Under the pieces are notes generated by a model that was not told where the DNA came from, did no database searches, and was given only the letters and a program-made list of their open reading frames with translations. This document shows positions 41,372 through 50,151 of a stretch of 64,000 nucleotides of DNA, piece by piece. The translations under genes and the position numbers were made by a program. Positions within the stretch are counted from its first letter, which is position 1. The number at the start of each line of letters is the position of its first letter. The DNA lies in NCBI RefSeq assembly GCF_042648965.1, contig NZ_JBHRYJ010000001.1:496001-560000 (forward strand). Direction: 5' to 3'. This DNA comes from Ferrovibrio xuzhouensis. Its GTDB lineage: Bacteria; Pseudomonadota; Alphaproteobacteria; Ferrovibrionales; Ferrovibrionaceae.

Positions 41372-42709
41372 CTAGCGCATGTCGAACATTTCTTGGTGGA
41401 AATGCTCGGCGTCAAAACCTTTCGCGATCATCGAATCGCGCAGGGCTTCCCCAAATTTCGCCGGACCCGAGAACCAGATATCCGCCTCTTTCCATTCCGG
41501 GATCATCGCCTCCAGCCGCTCCAGTGTCAGCCGGCCATCGGTTTGCTCAACGAGCAGATGGAAACGAATGCCGGCCTGCGCTGCCAGCCCGCGCACCCTG
41601 GCGATATAGGCTTCAGCCGGTACCCTCGTCGTGTAGATCAGGTCCACATGGTCCTGCGGGCGCCTGTCGGCATGGGTCTGCAGTCCGGCAAGAAATGGCG
41701 AAATGCCCATGCCGCCGCCAATCCAGATCTGCCGGTGGCGGGCGCCTTTGAAATCGAAGCGGCCGTAGGGACCTTCGACCGTCACCGTCTGGCCGACGAA
41801 TAGCTGCTCGGGCAGCCGCCGGGTATAGTCACCAAGTCCCTTGATATGGAAGGACAGCCGGCCGTCGCGCCGCCAGGCCGAAGTTATGCTGAAGGGATGC
41901 GCACCCTCGTCGCCGCCGAAATCGACGAAGGCGAACTGGCCGGCGTCATGCCCGGGCCAGGCAGTATCCAGCCGAATGACGACATCCAGCACCGCATTCT
42001 GCTGGTGATGCGTCAGCGCCTCGATCCGGCCCACAGCCTTGCGGGACTGGCCGATCCTGCTGAAGAGCGATATTGCCGCGGCCACGGAACCGGCCGCCAT
42101 CAGGATCCCCAGCAACGGCCCGATCGGCGCCGACCAGTAGGCCGGCCCCATCAGGACGACAGAATGGAAGACCAGCAGCAGATAAACTGCGGCCAGCAGC
42201 CGGTGCACCATGAAGAAATAGCGGTACGGAAAGCGCTTCCACAGTGCGAGCGCCACGAGGACCAGCACAAGGTAGAAGCCCCATTCGCCGAGATGGGCGG
42301 CAAGGCCATGCAGGTCGCGGAAAAAGTCGAAGCCGGTGGCCCCTGCCGCCGACCGCGGCGACCGTTGCCGCGGCGCCAGCCAGCCGAACTGCACCAGCCA
42401 TCGCGGCGCCTTCTCCAGCAGCCAATGCGCAATGGCGAGGAGCGCCGCAGCGATGCCGAGCCATTTGTGCAGGCGGTAGAACTTGTCGAGGCCCCCGAGC
42501 AGGCTTTCGATCTGGACCGGCCGGGCGGCGAGAATCACAGCGATTGACATCAAGCCGATCGACAGGATGCCCGTGTAGTAGATCAGGCTGTTGCGGAGGC
42601 TCCAGAAGGACAGCCCCCAAGCATCGGCGGGCAAGCTGGCCAGCCAGACGGCCGTCAGCAGGATGACGACCAGAAGGAAGGCGTTGCGCAGTTTCGAGGC
42701 GACAGTCAT
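41372..42709 (-). CDS. Ferric reductase-like flavocytochrome (haem membrane domain, FAD and NAD(P)H domains)
   Basis: Predicted transmembrane electron-transfer protein, 445 aa. The membrane half (~1-225) has about six hydrophobic segments with His pairs such as RLHKWLGIAAALLAIAHWLL and MVHRLLAAVYLLLVFHSVVL that could bind two haems. A ferredoxin-reductase-type FAD domain follows (~230-325; AHPFSITSAWR, the flavin-binding RxxS-like segment is HPFSITS), then an NAD(P) domain (~330-445; GGGMGISPFLAG). The C-terminal HFHQEMFDMR matches this class. The partner and acceptor are unknown. Start ATG at 42709. Confidence 0.85.
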   Translation of the reverse strand: MTVASKLRNAFLLVVILLTAVWLASLPADAWGLSFWSLRNSLIYYTGILSIGLMSIAVILAARPVQIESLLGGLDKFYRLHKWLGIAAALLAIAHWLLEKAPRWLVQFGWLAPRQRSPRSAAGATGFDFFRDLHGLAAHLGEWGFYLVLVLVALALWKRFPYRYFFMVHRLLAAVYLLLVFHSVVLMGPAYWSAPIGPLLGILMAAGSVAAAISLFSRIGQSRKAVGRIEALTHHQQNAVLDVVIRLDTAWPGHDAGQFAFVDFGGDEGAHPFSITSAWRRDGRLSFHIKGLGDYTRRLPEQLFVGQTVTVEGPYGRFDFKGARHRQIWIGGGMGISPFLAGLQTHADRRPQDHVDLIYTTRVPAEAYIARVRGLAAQAGIRFHLLVEQTDGRLTLERLEAMIPEWKEADIWFSGPAKFGEALRDSMIAKGFDAEHFHQEMFDMR

Positions 42710-43066
42710 GGAGGCATTCCGCAGGTTCACGTGATCATGGGTGGACACGCTGCGGCCAAACGGAAAGCCAGCGCGCCGCACCACACCGCCATGAGTCAGG
42801 CTAGCGCCGGCCATCAACCTGACCATGATCCGGATCAAGACGGCACGGCAATGCTGCCGGCATCTTGCCCGGTGGGGCGAGGACACCCCCTGTTTTCGGC
42901 TCTATGGGGTCCAGCCAAAGGCCAGCCCGACTGTACGCTTCACGACCCGTGGGCATGAAAAAAGGCCCCGGCGATGCACCGGGGCCTCTTTTACCTCAGT
43001 ATGCAGACCGGGGATTAGGCCGCCCGCGCGCCTTACGCCGCCGAGCGGCCTTCCGCCGGGTGCCGC
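42710..43066. other. 357-bp region without a gene
   Basis: This stretch contains the upstream region of the ferric-reductase-like gene on the minus strand and the terminator of the acyl-CoA synthetase gene (42963-42987). Frames are open here only because of base composition. I see no RNA gene. Confidence 0.5.
42963..42987 (-). terminator. Intrinsic terminator downstream of the acyl-CoA synthetase gene
   Basis: A 9-bp perfect stem AGGCCCCGG/CCGGGGCCT with a 7-nt loop; on the minus strand it runs into TTTTTT. It lies 80 nt past the stop of the acyl-CoA synthetase gene. Confidence 0.88.
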
Positions 43067-44722
43067 CTATGCGGCGGCCCCCGCCGTCGGCAGCTTGTAG
43101 TCCTTGAACTGCTCGCGCAGCTTGATCTTGAGCAGCTTGCCGGTGGCGGTATGCGGCAGTTCGTCGACCACGACGATGTCGTCGGGCAGCCACCATTTGG
43201 CGACCTTGCCTTCCAGGAAGGTCATCAGCGCTGCCTTGTCGACGGTCTGGCCGGGCTTGGGGATCACCAGCAGCAAAGGCCGTTCCTGCCACTTGGCATG
43301 GAAGACGCCGATCACGGCGGCCTCGTGCACGGCGGGGAAACCGACGGCGGCGTTTTCGAGGTCGATCGACGAGATCCATTCGCCGCCCGACTTGATCACG
43401 TCTTTCGAGCGATCGGTGATCTGCATGTAGCCGTCGGGGTCGAGCGTGGCGACGTCGCCGGTGGTGAACCAGCCGTCGTCGTCGAGCACCTTGCCGCCCT
43501 CGCCCTTGAAATAGCCCTTGGTGATCCAGGGGCCGCGCACCTTCACGTCGCCGAAGGCCTTGCCGTCGCGGGCGAGTTCCTGGCCCGCATCGTCGGTGAT
43601 CTTGATCTCGACGCCATAGACGACGCGGCCCTGCTTCTGCTGCACGTCGATGCGCTGGTCGGCCGGCAGGGTCATATGCTTGGGCAGCAGGTTGCCGGTG
43701 GTGCCCAGCGGCGACATCTCGGTCATGCCCCAGGCATGGATGACATAGGAGCTGAACTGTTTGTCGAAACGCTCGATCATGGCGCGCGGCGCCGCCGAGC
43801 CGCCGATGACGACGCGCTGCAGCAGGATGTCCTTCTTCACATCCAGCGACGGGTTCTGGTCGACATACTGGAACATGGCGAGCCAGACGGTCGGCACGCC
43901 GAGCGAGAAGTTGCACTTCTCGTCGCGCAGCAACTCGTAGACGCTCTTGCCGTCCAGTGCGGGCCCAGGCAGCACCAGCTTGGCGCCGCACATCGCCGCG
44001 CCATAGGGCACGCCCCAGGCATTGGCATGGAACAGCGGCACGATCACCAGCGCGCTGTCGTAGGACGACAGGCCGAGGCCGTCGCGGGTGCAGACGCAGA
44101 AGCTGTGCAGCAGGGTCGAGCGATGCGAATACAGCACGCCCTTGGGATTGCCGGTGGTGCCGGAGGTATAGCAGAGCGACGAGGCGGTCAGCTCGTCGAA
44201 GTCGGGCCAGGTGTAGTCGGTGCTTTCCGCGCCGATCAGTTCCTCGTAGCAGACCAGGTTCGGGATCGTGCAGCCGGCCGGCATATGCGCCTTGTCGGTC
44301 ATCAGCACGAAGCCCTTCACCGTCTTCAGCAGCGGCGCCAGCTTTTCCACCAGCGGCGCGAAGGTGAGGTCGAAGAACAGATACTGGTCTTCCGCGTGGT
44401 TGGCGATGTAGTCGATCTGCTCGGGGAACAGCCGGGGGTTGATGGTATGCAGCACCGCGCCCATGCCCGAGACGCCGTAATAGAGTTCCATGTGGCGGTA
44501 GGTGTTCCAGGCCAGGGTGCCGATGCGGTCGCCCGGCTTGACGCCCAGTTTGGTCAGGGCATTGGCGAGCTGCTTCGCGCGGTCGCGCAGCTGGCGGTAC
44601 CCGTAGCGGTGAATCGGCCCCTCGACGGTGCGGGTCACGATTTCGGTATCGCCGTGATACAGCGCGGCATACTCGATCAGCGACGAAATCAGCAGCGGAC
44701 GGTCCTGAATCAGGCCCAGCAT
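43067..44722 (-). CDS. Medium/long-chain fatty acyl-CoA synthetase (AMP-forming)
   Basis: ANL-superfamily ligase of 551 aa, close to the medium-chain/dicarboxylic (AlkK/FadD-like) branch. Signatures are YTSGTTGNPKGVLYSH (~residues 177-192), WGMTEMSPLGT, GWFTTGDVA and RSKDVIKSGGEWISSIDLE (with the ligase Lys context LPHTATGKLLKIKLRE near the end). Start ATG at 44722. It is followed by a terminator and lies next to an enoyl-CoA hydratase-family gene on the same strand, so both may act in fatty-acid breakdown. Confidence 0.93.
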   Translation of the reverse strand: MLGLIQDRPLLISSLIEYAALYHGDTEIVTRTVEGPIHRYGYRQLRDRAKQLANALTKLGVKPGDRIGTLAWNTYRHMELYYGVSGMGAVLHTINPRLFPEQIDYIANHAEDQYLFFDLTFAPLVEKLAPLLKTVKGFVLMTDKAHMPAGCTIPNLVCYEELIGAESTDYTWPDFDELTASSLCYTSGTTGNPKGVLYSHRSTLLHSFCVCTRDGLGLSSYDSALVIVPLFHANAWGVPYGAAMCGAKLVLPGPALDGKSVYELLRDEKCNFSLGVPTVWLAMFQYVDQNPSLDVKKDILLQRVVIGGSAAPRAMIERFDKQFSSYVIHAWGMTEMSPLGTTGNLLPKHMTLPADQRIDVQQKQGRVVYGVEIKITDDAGQELARDGKAFGDVKVRGPWITKGYFKGEGGKVLDDDGWFTTGDVATLDPDGYMQITDRSKDVIKSGGEWISSIDLENAAVGFPAVHEAAVIGVFHAKWQERPLLLVIPKPGQTVDKAALMTFLEGKVAKWWLPDDIVVVDELPHTATGKLLKIKLREQFKDYKLPTAGAAA

Positions 44723-44865
44723 GGTCTTCCTCCCAGAAGCGCTCTTGGCGGTGGCGTTTTCGGTCGGCAGTTTACGGAGCGCTCCCGTGGCCTGCAAGCC
44801 GGCGGGCGCTGATCGCACGCCAGATGACGTTACGTCAGCGCCCGGAAAATCCGGCCGCCGCCGGT

Positions 44866-45648
44866 TCAGCGGCCGTGGAAGACCGGCTTGCGCTTGGCGA
44901 GGAAGGCGTCGCGGCCTTCGGCGAAATCCGCCGAGTTGAACAAGAGCGCCTGGCCGTCAGCCTCCTGGGCCAGCAGGGCGTCGAGCGGCTGCGGCCCGCG
45001 CGCCAGGATGGCCTTGGCAAAGCCGAGCGGCAGCGGCGCCGTGGCGGCGAAGCGCCGGGCCAAGGCCAGGGCGGCGTCAAGCGCGCCGCCGGGCGGCACG
45101 GCTTCGTCGGCCAGGCCGATACGGGCGGCGGTCGCGCCGTCGATCTCGTCGCCCAGCATCAGCAGGCGGCGCGCCCAGCCGGCATTGACCCGCTGGGGTA
45201 CCGTCCACAGGGCGGCCATATCGGGCATCAGGCCGACCTTGCCGAACGAGCAGCAGAATTTCGCATCACTCGCGGTGACCACCTGATCGCACAGCAATGC
45301 CAGCGACATGCCGGCACCGTATGCATAGCCTTCCACCGCGGCGACCACCGGCTTCGGCCCGGCGGCCAGCAGGCGCACCAGCCGGTGCAGGTTGCCGAGC
45401 CGCTCGCGCCCGGCGACGCCACCGACATTCTGCATCGACGACAGGTCGCCGCCGGCACAGAAGCAGCCCTCGGCCCCGGTCAGCACCAGGGCCCGGACAC
45501 TGTCGTCGGCCATCGCTGCCGCCACCGCGTCATACAGCGCGGCCCGCAGGTCGAGCGACAGGGCGTTGCGCTTGGCCGGGTAGTTCAGGGTCAGGATGCG
45601 GACGGCCGCGTCCGAATCAGTCCGCACCAGCGGGGCGGGTTCAGTCAT
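44866..45648 (-). CDS. Enoyl-CoA hydratase/isomerase family protein
   Basis: Crotonase-fold protein of 260 aa. Oxyanion-hole segments are present: GCFCAGGDLSSM (~residues 60-71) and EGYAYGAGMSLAL (~104-116). At the position of the first hydratase Glu the sequence reads CSFGKVGLMPDMAALW, lacking Glu and carrying an Asp (PDM) as in PaaG-like isomerases and hydrolases. It is therefore a crotonase of uncertain reaction rather than a proven hydratase. Start ATG at 45648. It is upstream of the acyl-CoA synthetase gene on the same strand, 143 nt away. Confidence 0.85.
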   Translation of the reverse strand: MTEPAPLVRTDSDAAVRILTLNYPAKRNALSLDLRAALYDAVAAAMADDSVRALVLTGAEGCFCAGGDLSSMQNVGGVAGRERLGNLHRLVRLLAAGPKPVVAAVEGYAYGAGMSLALLCDQVVTASDAKFCCSFGKVGLMPDMAALWTVPQRVNAGWARRLLMLGDEIDGATAARIGLADEAVPPGGALDAALALARRFAATAPLPLGFAKAILARGPQPLDALLAQEADGQALLFNSADFAEGRDAFLAKRKPVFHGR

Positions 45649-45675
45649 GGATCAGACTCCCTCGGGCGCGGATTC

Positions 45676-45689
45676 GTATGCTTACATAC
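45676..45689. promoter_or_regulatory. Short palindrome upstream of the enoyl-CoA hydratase gene
   Basis: GTATG-CTTA-CATAC is a 5-bp inverted repeat 27 nt before the ATG at 45648, in an AT-rich promoter-like patch. It could be a repressor site, but the arms are short and may be chance. Confidence 0.3.
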
Positions 45690-45884
45690 ATCTGGCCGGC
45701 GCCGAAGAACCGCCGGAATCCCGGTATTTTGCCCAGTTTTTATACAGATTGTTCAACACAAGACAGGAGTGTCACCGTTTGGCCACAGTTCCCAGCCTCG
45801 ACGATGAGCATAGCCGATAAGTCATTGAGACACAGTGTTTCGTCTGGTTATCTCCCGCTGGGAATTCATATTGGAGGTAGCCCT

Positions 45885-46670
45885 ATGAAGAAAGTGGTGA
45901 TTCAGGCCGCTGTGGTGGGTCTGGCCCTGGTCGCAGGTCAGTTTACCGGCACGGCCCGTGCGGAGGATCCTGCTGATCGTTTCAGCCTGACGGCTTCAGC
46001 GGCCGTGGTGTCGGAATATTATTTCCGCGGCATCAGCCAGTCGCTCAGCGACGACGACATCAAGCCGGCTTTCCAGCCGGGCGTCGAAGCCGGCTTCAAG
46101 ATCAATGACATGGTCAGCGCCTACGCTGGCCTGTGGGGCAGCAACGTCGACTTCAACAACGGCACCAGCGCCGAAACCGATGCGTTCACCGGTTTCCGCT
46201 TCACCATGGACAAGGCCGCCCTCGACCTCGGCTACATCTATTACGGCTACCTCGAGAACAACAACTCGTCGCAGGCCTACAGCGAAGTAAAGGCCGTTGG
46301 CAGCTACGACCTCGGCTTCGTCGTGCCGACCGTCGGTGCCTATTACAGCCCGAACTACTTCGCCGACAGCGGCAAGGCGTTGTATGTCACCGGCGGCGTG
46401 AGCGTGCCGATCCCGGTGACCGATTTCCAGCCGAAGATCGTTGCCAATGTCGGGCACCAGTCGATCGACAAGAATTCCGCCTTCGGCACCAAGGACTACA
46501 TGGACTGGAACGTCGGTCTGTATGCCACCTTCTTCGGCGTCACCGCCGGCGTGCAGTATGTCGACAACAACCTGAGCAAGAGCGACACCCCGAACACCAC
46601 TTGCACCTCGCAGGGCGACCCCTGCTCGGCCGCCGCGGTGTTTTCGCTGGCCTACAGCTACACGTTCTGA
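45885..46670 (+). CDS. TorF-family putative outer-membrane porin
   Basis: Predicted outer-membrane beta-barrel of 261 aa, TIGR02001/TorF type. The signal peptide (~1-26, VVIQAAVVGLALVAGQFTG, ending TARAED) is followed by alternating aromatic-ended strands (EYYFRGISQS, FTGFRFTMDKAALDLGYIYYGY, MDWNVGLYATFFGV) and a C-terminal aromatic residue (SLAYSYTF). GGAGG lies 7 nt before the ATG at 45885. It is divergent from the enoyl-CoA hydratase gene and stands alone; a terminator follows. Substrate is unknown. Confidence 0.88.
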   Translation: MKKVVIQAAVVGLALVAGQFTGTARAEDPADRFSLTASAAVVSEYYFRGISQSLSDDDIKPAFQPGVEAGFKINDMVSAYAGLWGSNVDFNNGTSAETDAFTGFRFTMDKAALDLGYIYYGYLENNNSSQAYSEVKAVGSYDLGFVVPTVGAYYSPNYFADSGKALYVTGGVSVPIPVTDFQPKIVANVGHQSIDKNSAFGTKDYMDWNVGLYATFFGVTAGVQYVDNNLSKSDTPNTTCTSQGDPCSAAAVFSLAYSYTF

Positions 46671-46701
46671 TCCGACCGATCAGACCGGTCTAGCCTACCC
46701 G

Positions 46702-46738
46702 ACCGCCGCCATCTCACGATGGCGGCGGTTTTCTTTTG
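46702..46738 (+). terminator. Intrinsic terminator after the porin gene
   Basis: An 11-bp perfect stem ACCGCCGCCAT/ATGGCGGCGGT with a 6-nt loop, followed by TTTTCTTTT on the plus strand, 31 nt past the porin stop. The convergent ThiE/TenI-like gene ends 12 nt beyond. Confidence 0.93.
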
Positions 46739-46750
46739 CCCACTCAGCCA

Positions 46751-47395
46751 TCAGGCCGTCATCCCGCTGATACCTGCCAGCCCGGCGAGCGGGATGCCGC
46801 ACAACCGCCGGGCATTCGCCGCCGTCACCCCGCCCAACGCGTAGACCGCGAGGCCGTTGCGTGCGGCCTGCATGGCCAGGGCGGCGAACCGCACGACACC
46901 CAGCCCCGCCGCCCCCGGATGGCTTGCCGTCGGGAAGACCGGCGAAACCAGCACCGCATCGGCGCCGTTCCGCGCCGTACCGATCCGTGCTGCCCGCGCC
47001 ACCGCGCCGGCGCCATGGGCCGCCTGGGTGACGATCCAGCCCCGCCGCTGGCGCCGCAGCCCGGCCGCCAGATGCCCGAGCCCCTCGGGCAGATGCACGC
47101 CAGCGGCGCCGGCCGCCAGCGCCAGCCCGGCATCGCCGGCGACCAGCAGCAGCAGCCCGCGCCGCCGGCACAGCCGGGCCAGTTCGATCGCCAGCGCCAG
47201 GCGCTGCGCCCGCGGCCATTCGTAATGCCGCAGGATCACGCCGCTGCCGCGCGGCAGCCGCGCCGCCGCCGGCAGCGGATCAGGCAGCCGCCGGCTGTCG
47301 GTCAGCAGCAGCAGCGCGGGAAGCTCTTGTGGCAGGTTGCGGGGCTTTCGCCCCGGCGTCCGGGTTGCTAGCGTGCGGTCCGTCCGTTTCTTCAT
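46751..47395 (-). CDS. ThiE/TenI-family thiamine phosphate synthase-like protein
   Basis: TIM-barrel protein of 214 aa related to thiamine phosphate synthase. Visible segments are LLLLTDSRRLP (~27-37), LLLLVAGDAGLALAAGAAGVHLPEG (split: LVAGDAGLALA and GVHLPEG), ADAVLVSPVFPTASHPGAAGLG and VYALGGVTAANA. The phosphate/pyrophosphate loop has SPVFPTASH where ThiE usually has a Lys after T-x-S/T, so catalysis is uncertain and a TenI-like role is possible. It starts with an ATG at 47395, only 14 nt from the divergent PLP-protein gene. Confidence 0.75.
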   Translation of the reverse strand: MKKRTDRTLATRTPGRKPRNLPQELPALLLLTDSRRLPDPLPAAARLPRGSGVILRHYEWPRAQRLALAIELARLCRRRGLLLLVAGDAGLALAAGAAGVHLPEGLGHLAAGLRRQRRGWIVTQAAHGAGAVARAARIGTARNGADAVLVSPVFPTASHPGAAGLGVVRFAALAMQAARNGLAVYALGGVTAANARRLCGIPLAGLAGISGMTA

Positions 47396-47409
47396 CGTCA
47401 CAGCGTGCC

Positions 47410-48111
47410 ATGACCGACCCCGCCCCGGAAGCCTCCGCCATCGCCGCCAGTCTCGCCGCGATCCATGCCCGCATCGCCGAGGCCGCGGCGACCGTGCCAC
47501 GCGATCCGGCCGGCGTGACGCTAGTGGCGGTCGCCAAGACCTTCCCGGCCGAAGCCGTGGCGGCGGCGCTGGCCGCCGGCCAGCGCCAGTTCGGCGAGAA
47601 CCGCGTGCAGGAAGGCATGGCGAAATACCCCAGCTTCCGCGCGCAATACCCGGACCTGGTGCTGCACCTGATCGGCCCGCTGCAGACCAACAAGGTGAAA
47701 CAGGCGGTCGCCCATTTCGACGTGATCCATACGCTTGACCGGCCGAAGCTGGCCGAGGAACTGGCCCGGGAATTCGAGAAAAGCGGCCGCCGACTGCCCT
47801 GTTTCGTGCAGGTCAATACCGGCGAGGAAGACCAGAAGGCGGGCTGCAGTCCGGCCGAAGCCGATGCCTTCATCGCGCTGTGCCGCGACGACCTGAAGCT
47901 GCCGGTCGCCGGCCTGATGTGCATTCCCCCGGCCGACGAGGAACCGGCGCCGCATTTCGCCCTGCTGAACAAGATCGCGAAGCGCAACGGCCTCGGCCAG
48001 CTCAGCATGGGCATGAGCGGCGATTTCGAGACCGCCGTGATGCTGGGCGCCACCCATGTACGGGTCGGCAGCGCGATCTTCGGCGGCCGCAGCTATCCAC
48101 CCGCCGGCTAG
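47410..48111 (+). CDS. YggS/PROSC-family PLP homeostasis protein
   Basis: Cytosolic pyridoxal phosphate-binding protein of 233 aa that helps keep vitamin B6 and amino/keto-acid pools balanced. The PLP Lys is in LVAVAKTFPAEAV (~residue 43), followed by GENRVQEG and HLIGPLQTNKVKQAV, and the C-terminal phosphate-binding region SMGMSGDFETAVMLGATHVRVGSAIFG (split: SMGMSGDFE and THVRVGSAIFG). Start ATG at 47410. It is divergent from the ThiE/TenI-like gene with almost no intergenic space, so each promoter lies inside the other gene's 5' end. Confidence 0.94.
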   Translation: MTDPAPEASAIAASLAAIHARIAEAAATVPRDPAGVTLVAVAKTFPAEAVAAALAAGQRQFGENRVQEGMAKYPSFRAQYPDLVLHLIGPLQTNKVKQAVAHFDVIHTLDRPKLAEELAREFEKSGRRLPCFVQVNTGEEDQKAGCSPAEADAFIALCRDDLKLPVAGLMCIPPADEEPAPHFALLNKIAKRNGLGQLSMGMSGDFETAVMLGATHVRVGSAIFGGRSYPPAG

Positions 48112-48122
48112 GATGCCCGCGT

Positions 48123-48389
48123 CTATTTCTTCTTGTCGGTGCCGCCGGAGGCCAGCGTCACCTTGTCGCCGGCAATCACGAAAGTGACCGAACCGTCGCT
48201 GGTTTTGTAGGTCCACTTCTCCAGAGGGCCGAGTTTCTGGATTTCGGTCGGGCCGCCGAGTGCTTTTTCCAGCTCGGCCTTGGTAGTCGCCGTCTCGGCC
48301 TTCTTCAGGGCTTCCTCGGTCGACGGTGGCCCGCAGGCAATCAGCGCCAGCGGCAGGACGAGAACGGCAAGGCGGGCAAGACGGTTCAT
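48123..48389 (-). CDS. Small lipoprotein of unknown function
   Basis: 88 aa with an N-terminal lipoprotein signal: MNRLARLAVLVLPLALIACG, with lipobox LIAC, so Cys at ~19 is the likely lipidation site. The mature part has a helix (~25-47) and a beta-like segment (PLEKWTYKTSDGSVTF) that recalls SmpA/OmlA-like small lipoproteins, but I do not recognise a family. The ATG at 48389 is preferred over an upstream GTG at 48398. It is convergent with the PLP-protein gene and upstream of serA's terminator. Confidence 0.75.
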   Translation of the reverse strand: MNRLARLAVLVLPLALIACGPPSTEEALKKAETATTKAELEKALGGPTEIQKLGPLEKWTYKTSDGSVTFVIAGDKVTLASGGTDKKK

Positions 48390-48455
48390 CCGGGTCACGC
48401 TGGTGTTGCTGCGGGGACGTCATCATGCCTGCCGGCGGCGGGACCGGCAAACAAA

Positions 48456-48481
48456 AAGGCCCGCCTTCTCAGGCGGGCCTT
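48456..48481 (-). terminator. Intrinsic terminator after serA
   Basis: An 11-bp perfect stem AAGGCCCGCCT/AGGCGGGCCTT with loop TCTC, running into TTTTTGTTTG on the minus strand, 21 nt past the serA stop. Confidence 0.92.
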
Positions 48482-48501
48482 GATGCCTGCAGCAGCAGAA
48501 C

Positions 48502-50076
48502 TCAGAACTTCAGCGGGGTCGCCTGGCGCACGCCGGGGATCGCCTTGACCCTGGCGGCCACTTCGGCCGGGATCGGACCGTCGACCTCGACCAGGCAGAT
48601 CGCATCATCGCCGGCCGAGGCGCGGCCGAGATGGAAGGTGGCGATGTTGATGCCGGCATCGCCGAGCACGGTGCCGAGCCGGCCGATGAAGCCCGGTTTG
48701 TCCTCGTTGGTGACGTAGAGCATGTTGGGGCCGAGTTCGGCATCGATGTCGATGCCCTTGATCTCGACCACGCGCGGGTTCTTGTTGGCGAACAGCGTGC
48801 CCGACAGGTGGCGCACCTTGTCGGCGTGGATCGTCACCTTCATCAGGGTCTGGTAATCGCCCTCGCGGTCGTGCTTGACCTCGGAGACCTCGATGTTGCG
48901 CTCCTTGGCGACCAGCGGCGCATTGACCATGTTGACGCTGTCGAGCTGGCGGCGCAGCAGGCCCTCCAGCACGATGGCGGTCAGCGGCCGGGTATTCAGG
49001 GTCGCCACATGGCCTTCGTACTCGATCATCACCTTGGTCAGGTTGGCTTCCGCCAGCTGGCCGACGAAGCTGCCGAGCTGTTCGGCCAGCTTCATGTAGG
49101 GGCGCAGCTTCGGCGCATCCTCGGCCGAGACCGACGGCATGTTCAGCGCATTGGTCACCGCACCGGACAGCAGGTAGTCGGAAATCTGCTCGGCCACCTG
49201 CAGCGCGACATTCTCCTGCGCCTCGTTGGTCGAGGCGCCGAGATGCGGCGTGGCGATGAAGCGCTCGTTGCCGAACAGCACGTTTTCCTTGGCCGGCTCG
49301 GTGACGAACACGTCGAAGGCGGCGCCGGCGACCTTGCCGGAATCCAGCGCGGCCTTGAGGTCGTCCTCGTTGACCAGGCCGCCGCGGGCGCAATTGACGA
49401 TCCGCACGCCGGTCTTGCACTTGGCCAGCGCCTTGGCGTCAAGGATGTTGCGGGTCTGGTCGGTCAGCGGGGTATGCAGGCTGATGAAGTCGGCCCGCGC
49501 CAGCAGCTCGTCCAGCTCGACCTTTTCGATGCCGAGGCTGGTGGCACGCTCGGGCGTCAGGAACGGATCGTAGCCGATCACCCGCATCTTCAGGCCGACG
49601 GCACGGTCGGCAACGATCGAGCCGATGTTGCCGCAGCCGATCAGGCCGAGCGTCTTGCCATACAGCTCGACGCCCATGAAGCGGTTCTTCTCCCACTTGC
49701 CGGCCTGGGTGGAGCGGTCGGCCAGCGGAATCTCGCGGGCCAGCGCCATCATCATGGCGATGGCATGCTCGGCGGTGGTGATCGAGTTGCCGAACGGCGT
49801 GTTCATGACGCAGACGCCGCGGCCGGTAGCCGCCGGGATGTCGACGTTGTCGACGCCGATGCCGGCGCGGCCGACCACCTTCAGCTTCCTGGCGGCTTCC
49901 AGCACCTTGGCGGTGACCTTGGTGGCCGAACGGATGGCGAGGCCGTCGTAGTCGCCGATGATGGCGATCAGCTCGTCGGGCTTGAGGCCGGTCTTGATGT
50001 CGACCTCGACGCCGCGGCTCTTGAAGATGTCGACGGCGGCGGGGCTCAGCTCGTCGGAAATGAGAACCTTGACCAT
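48502..50076 (-). CDS. serA: D-3-phosphoglycerate dehydrogenase
   Basis: NAD-dependent first step of the phosphorylated serine pathway; 524 aa, the long form. A D-2-hydroxyacid dehydrogenase core (~1-315) has the NAD motif GLIGCGNIGSIVADRA (~145-160) and the catalytic segment with RIVNCARGGLVNE and HLGASTNEAQ. An intervening domain (~320-450) precedes the C-terminal ACT domain (~455-524, LYVTNEDKPGFIGRLGTVLGDAGINIA, split: LYVTNEDKPGFIGRLG), which usually senses serine. Start ATG at 50076. It follows serC in the same direction. Confidence 0.97.
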   Translation of the reverse strand: MVKVLISDELSPAAVDIFKSRGVEVDIKTGLKPDELIAIIGDYDGLAIRSATKVTAKVLEAARKLKVVGRAGIGVDNVDIPAATGRGVCVMNTPFGNSITTAEHAIAMMMALAREIPLADRSTQAGKWEKNRFMGVELYGKTLGLIGCGNIGSIVADRAVGLKMRVIGYDPFLTPERATSLGIEKVELDELLARADFISLHTPLTDQTRNILDAKALAKCKTGVRIVNCARGGLVNEDDLKAALDSGKVAGAAFDVFVTEPAKENVLFGNERFIATPHLGASTNEAQENVALQVAEQISDYLLSGAVTNALNMPSVSAEDAPKLRPYMKLAEQLGSFVGQLAEANLTKVMIEYEGHVATLNTRPLTAIVLEGLLRRQLDSVNMVNAPLVAKERNIEVSEVKHDREGDYQTLMKVTIHADKVRHLSGTLFANKNPRVVEIKGIDIDAELGPNMLYVTNEDKPGFIGRLGTVLGDAGINIATFHLGRASAGDDAICLVEVDGPIPAEVAARVKAIPGVRQATPLKF

Positions 50077-50112
50077 GGCTTTAGTCCTTGGATTTCGGAA
50101 TGGGGAAAGGAA

Positions 50113-50140
50113 ACGGGCGCGATCCGATGACCGCGCCCGT
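50113..50140 (-). terminator. Hairpin between serC and serA
   Basis: A 9-bp perfect stem ACGGGCGCG/CGCGCCCGT with a 10-nt loop, followed on the minus strand by TTTCCTTTCC. It lies 12 nt past the serC stop, in the 75-nt serC-serA gap. It may be a partial terminator that sets the serC:serA ratio. Confidence 0.55.
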
Positions 50141-50151
50141 GCCGGATCGGA

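Noticed and set aside
42710..42960. Possible small gene in the gap upstream of the ferric-reductase-like gene
   Set aside because: Open frames exist but show no ribosome site, no conserved pattern and antisense-like composition.
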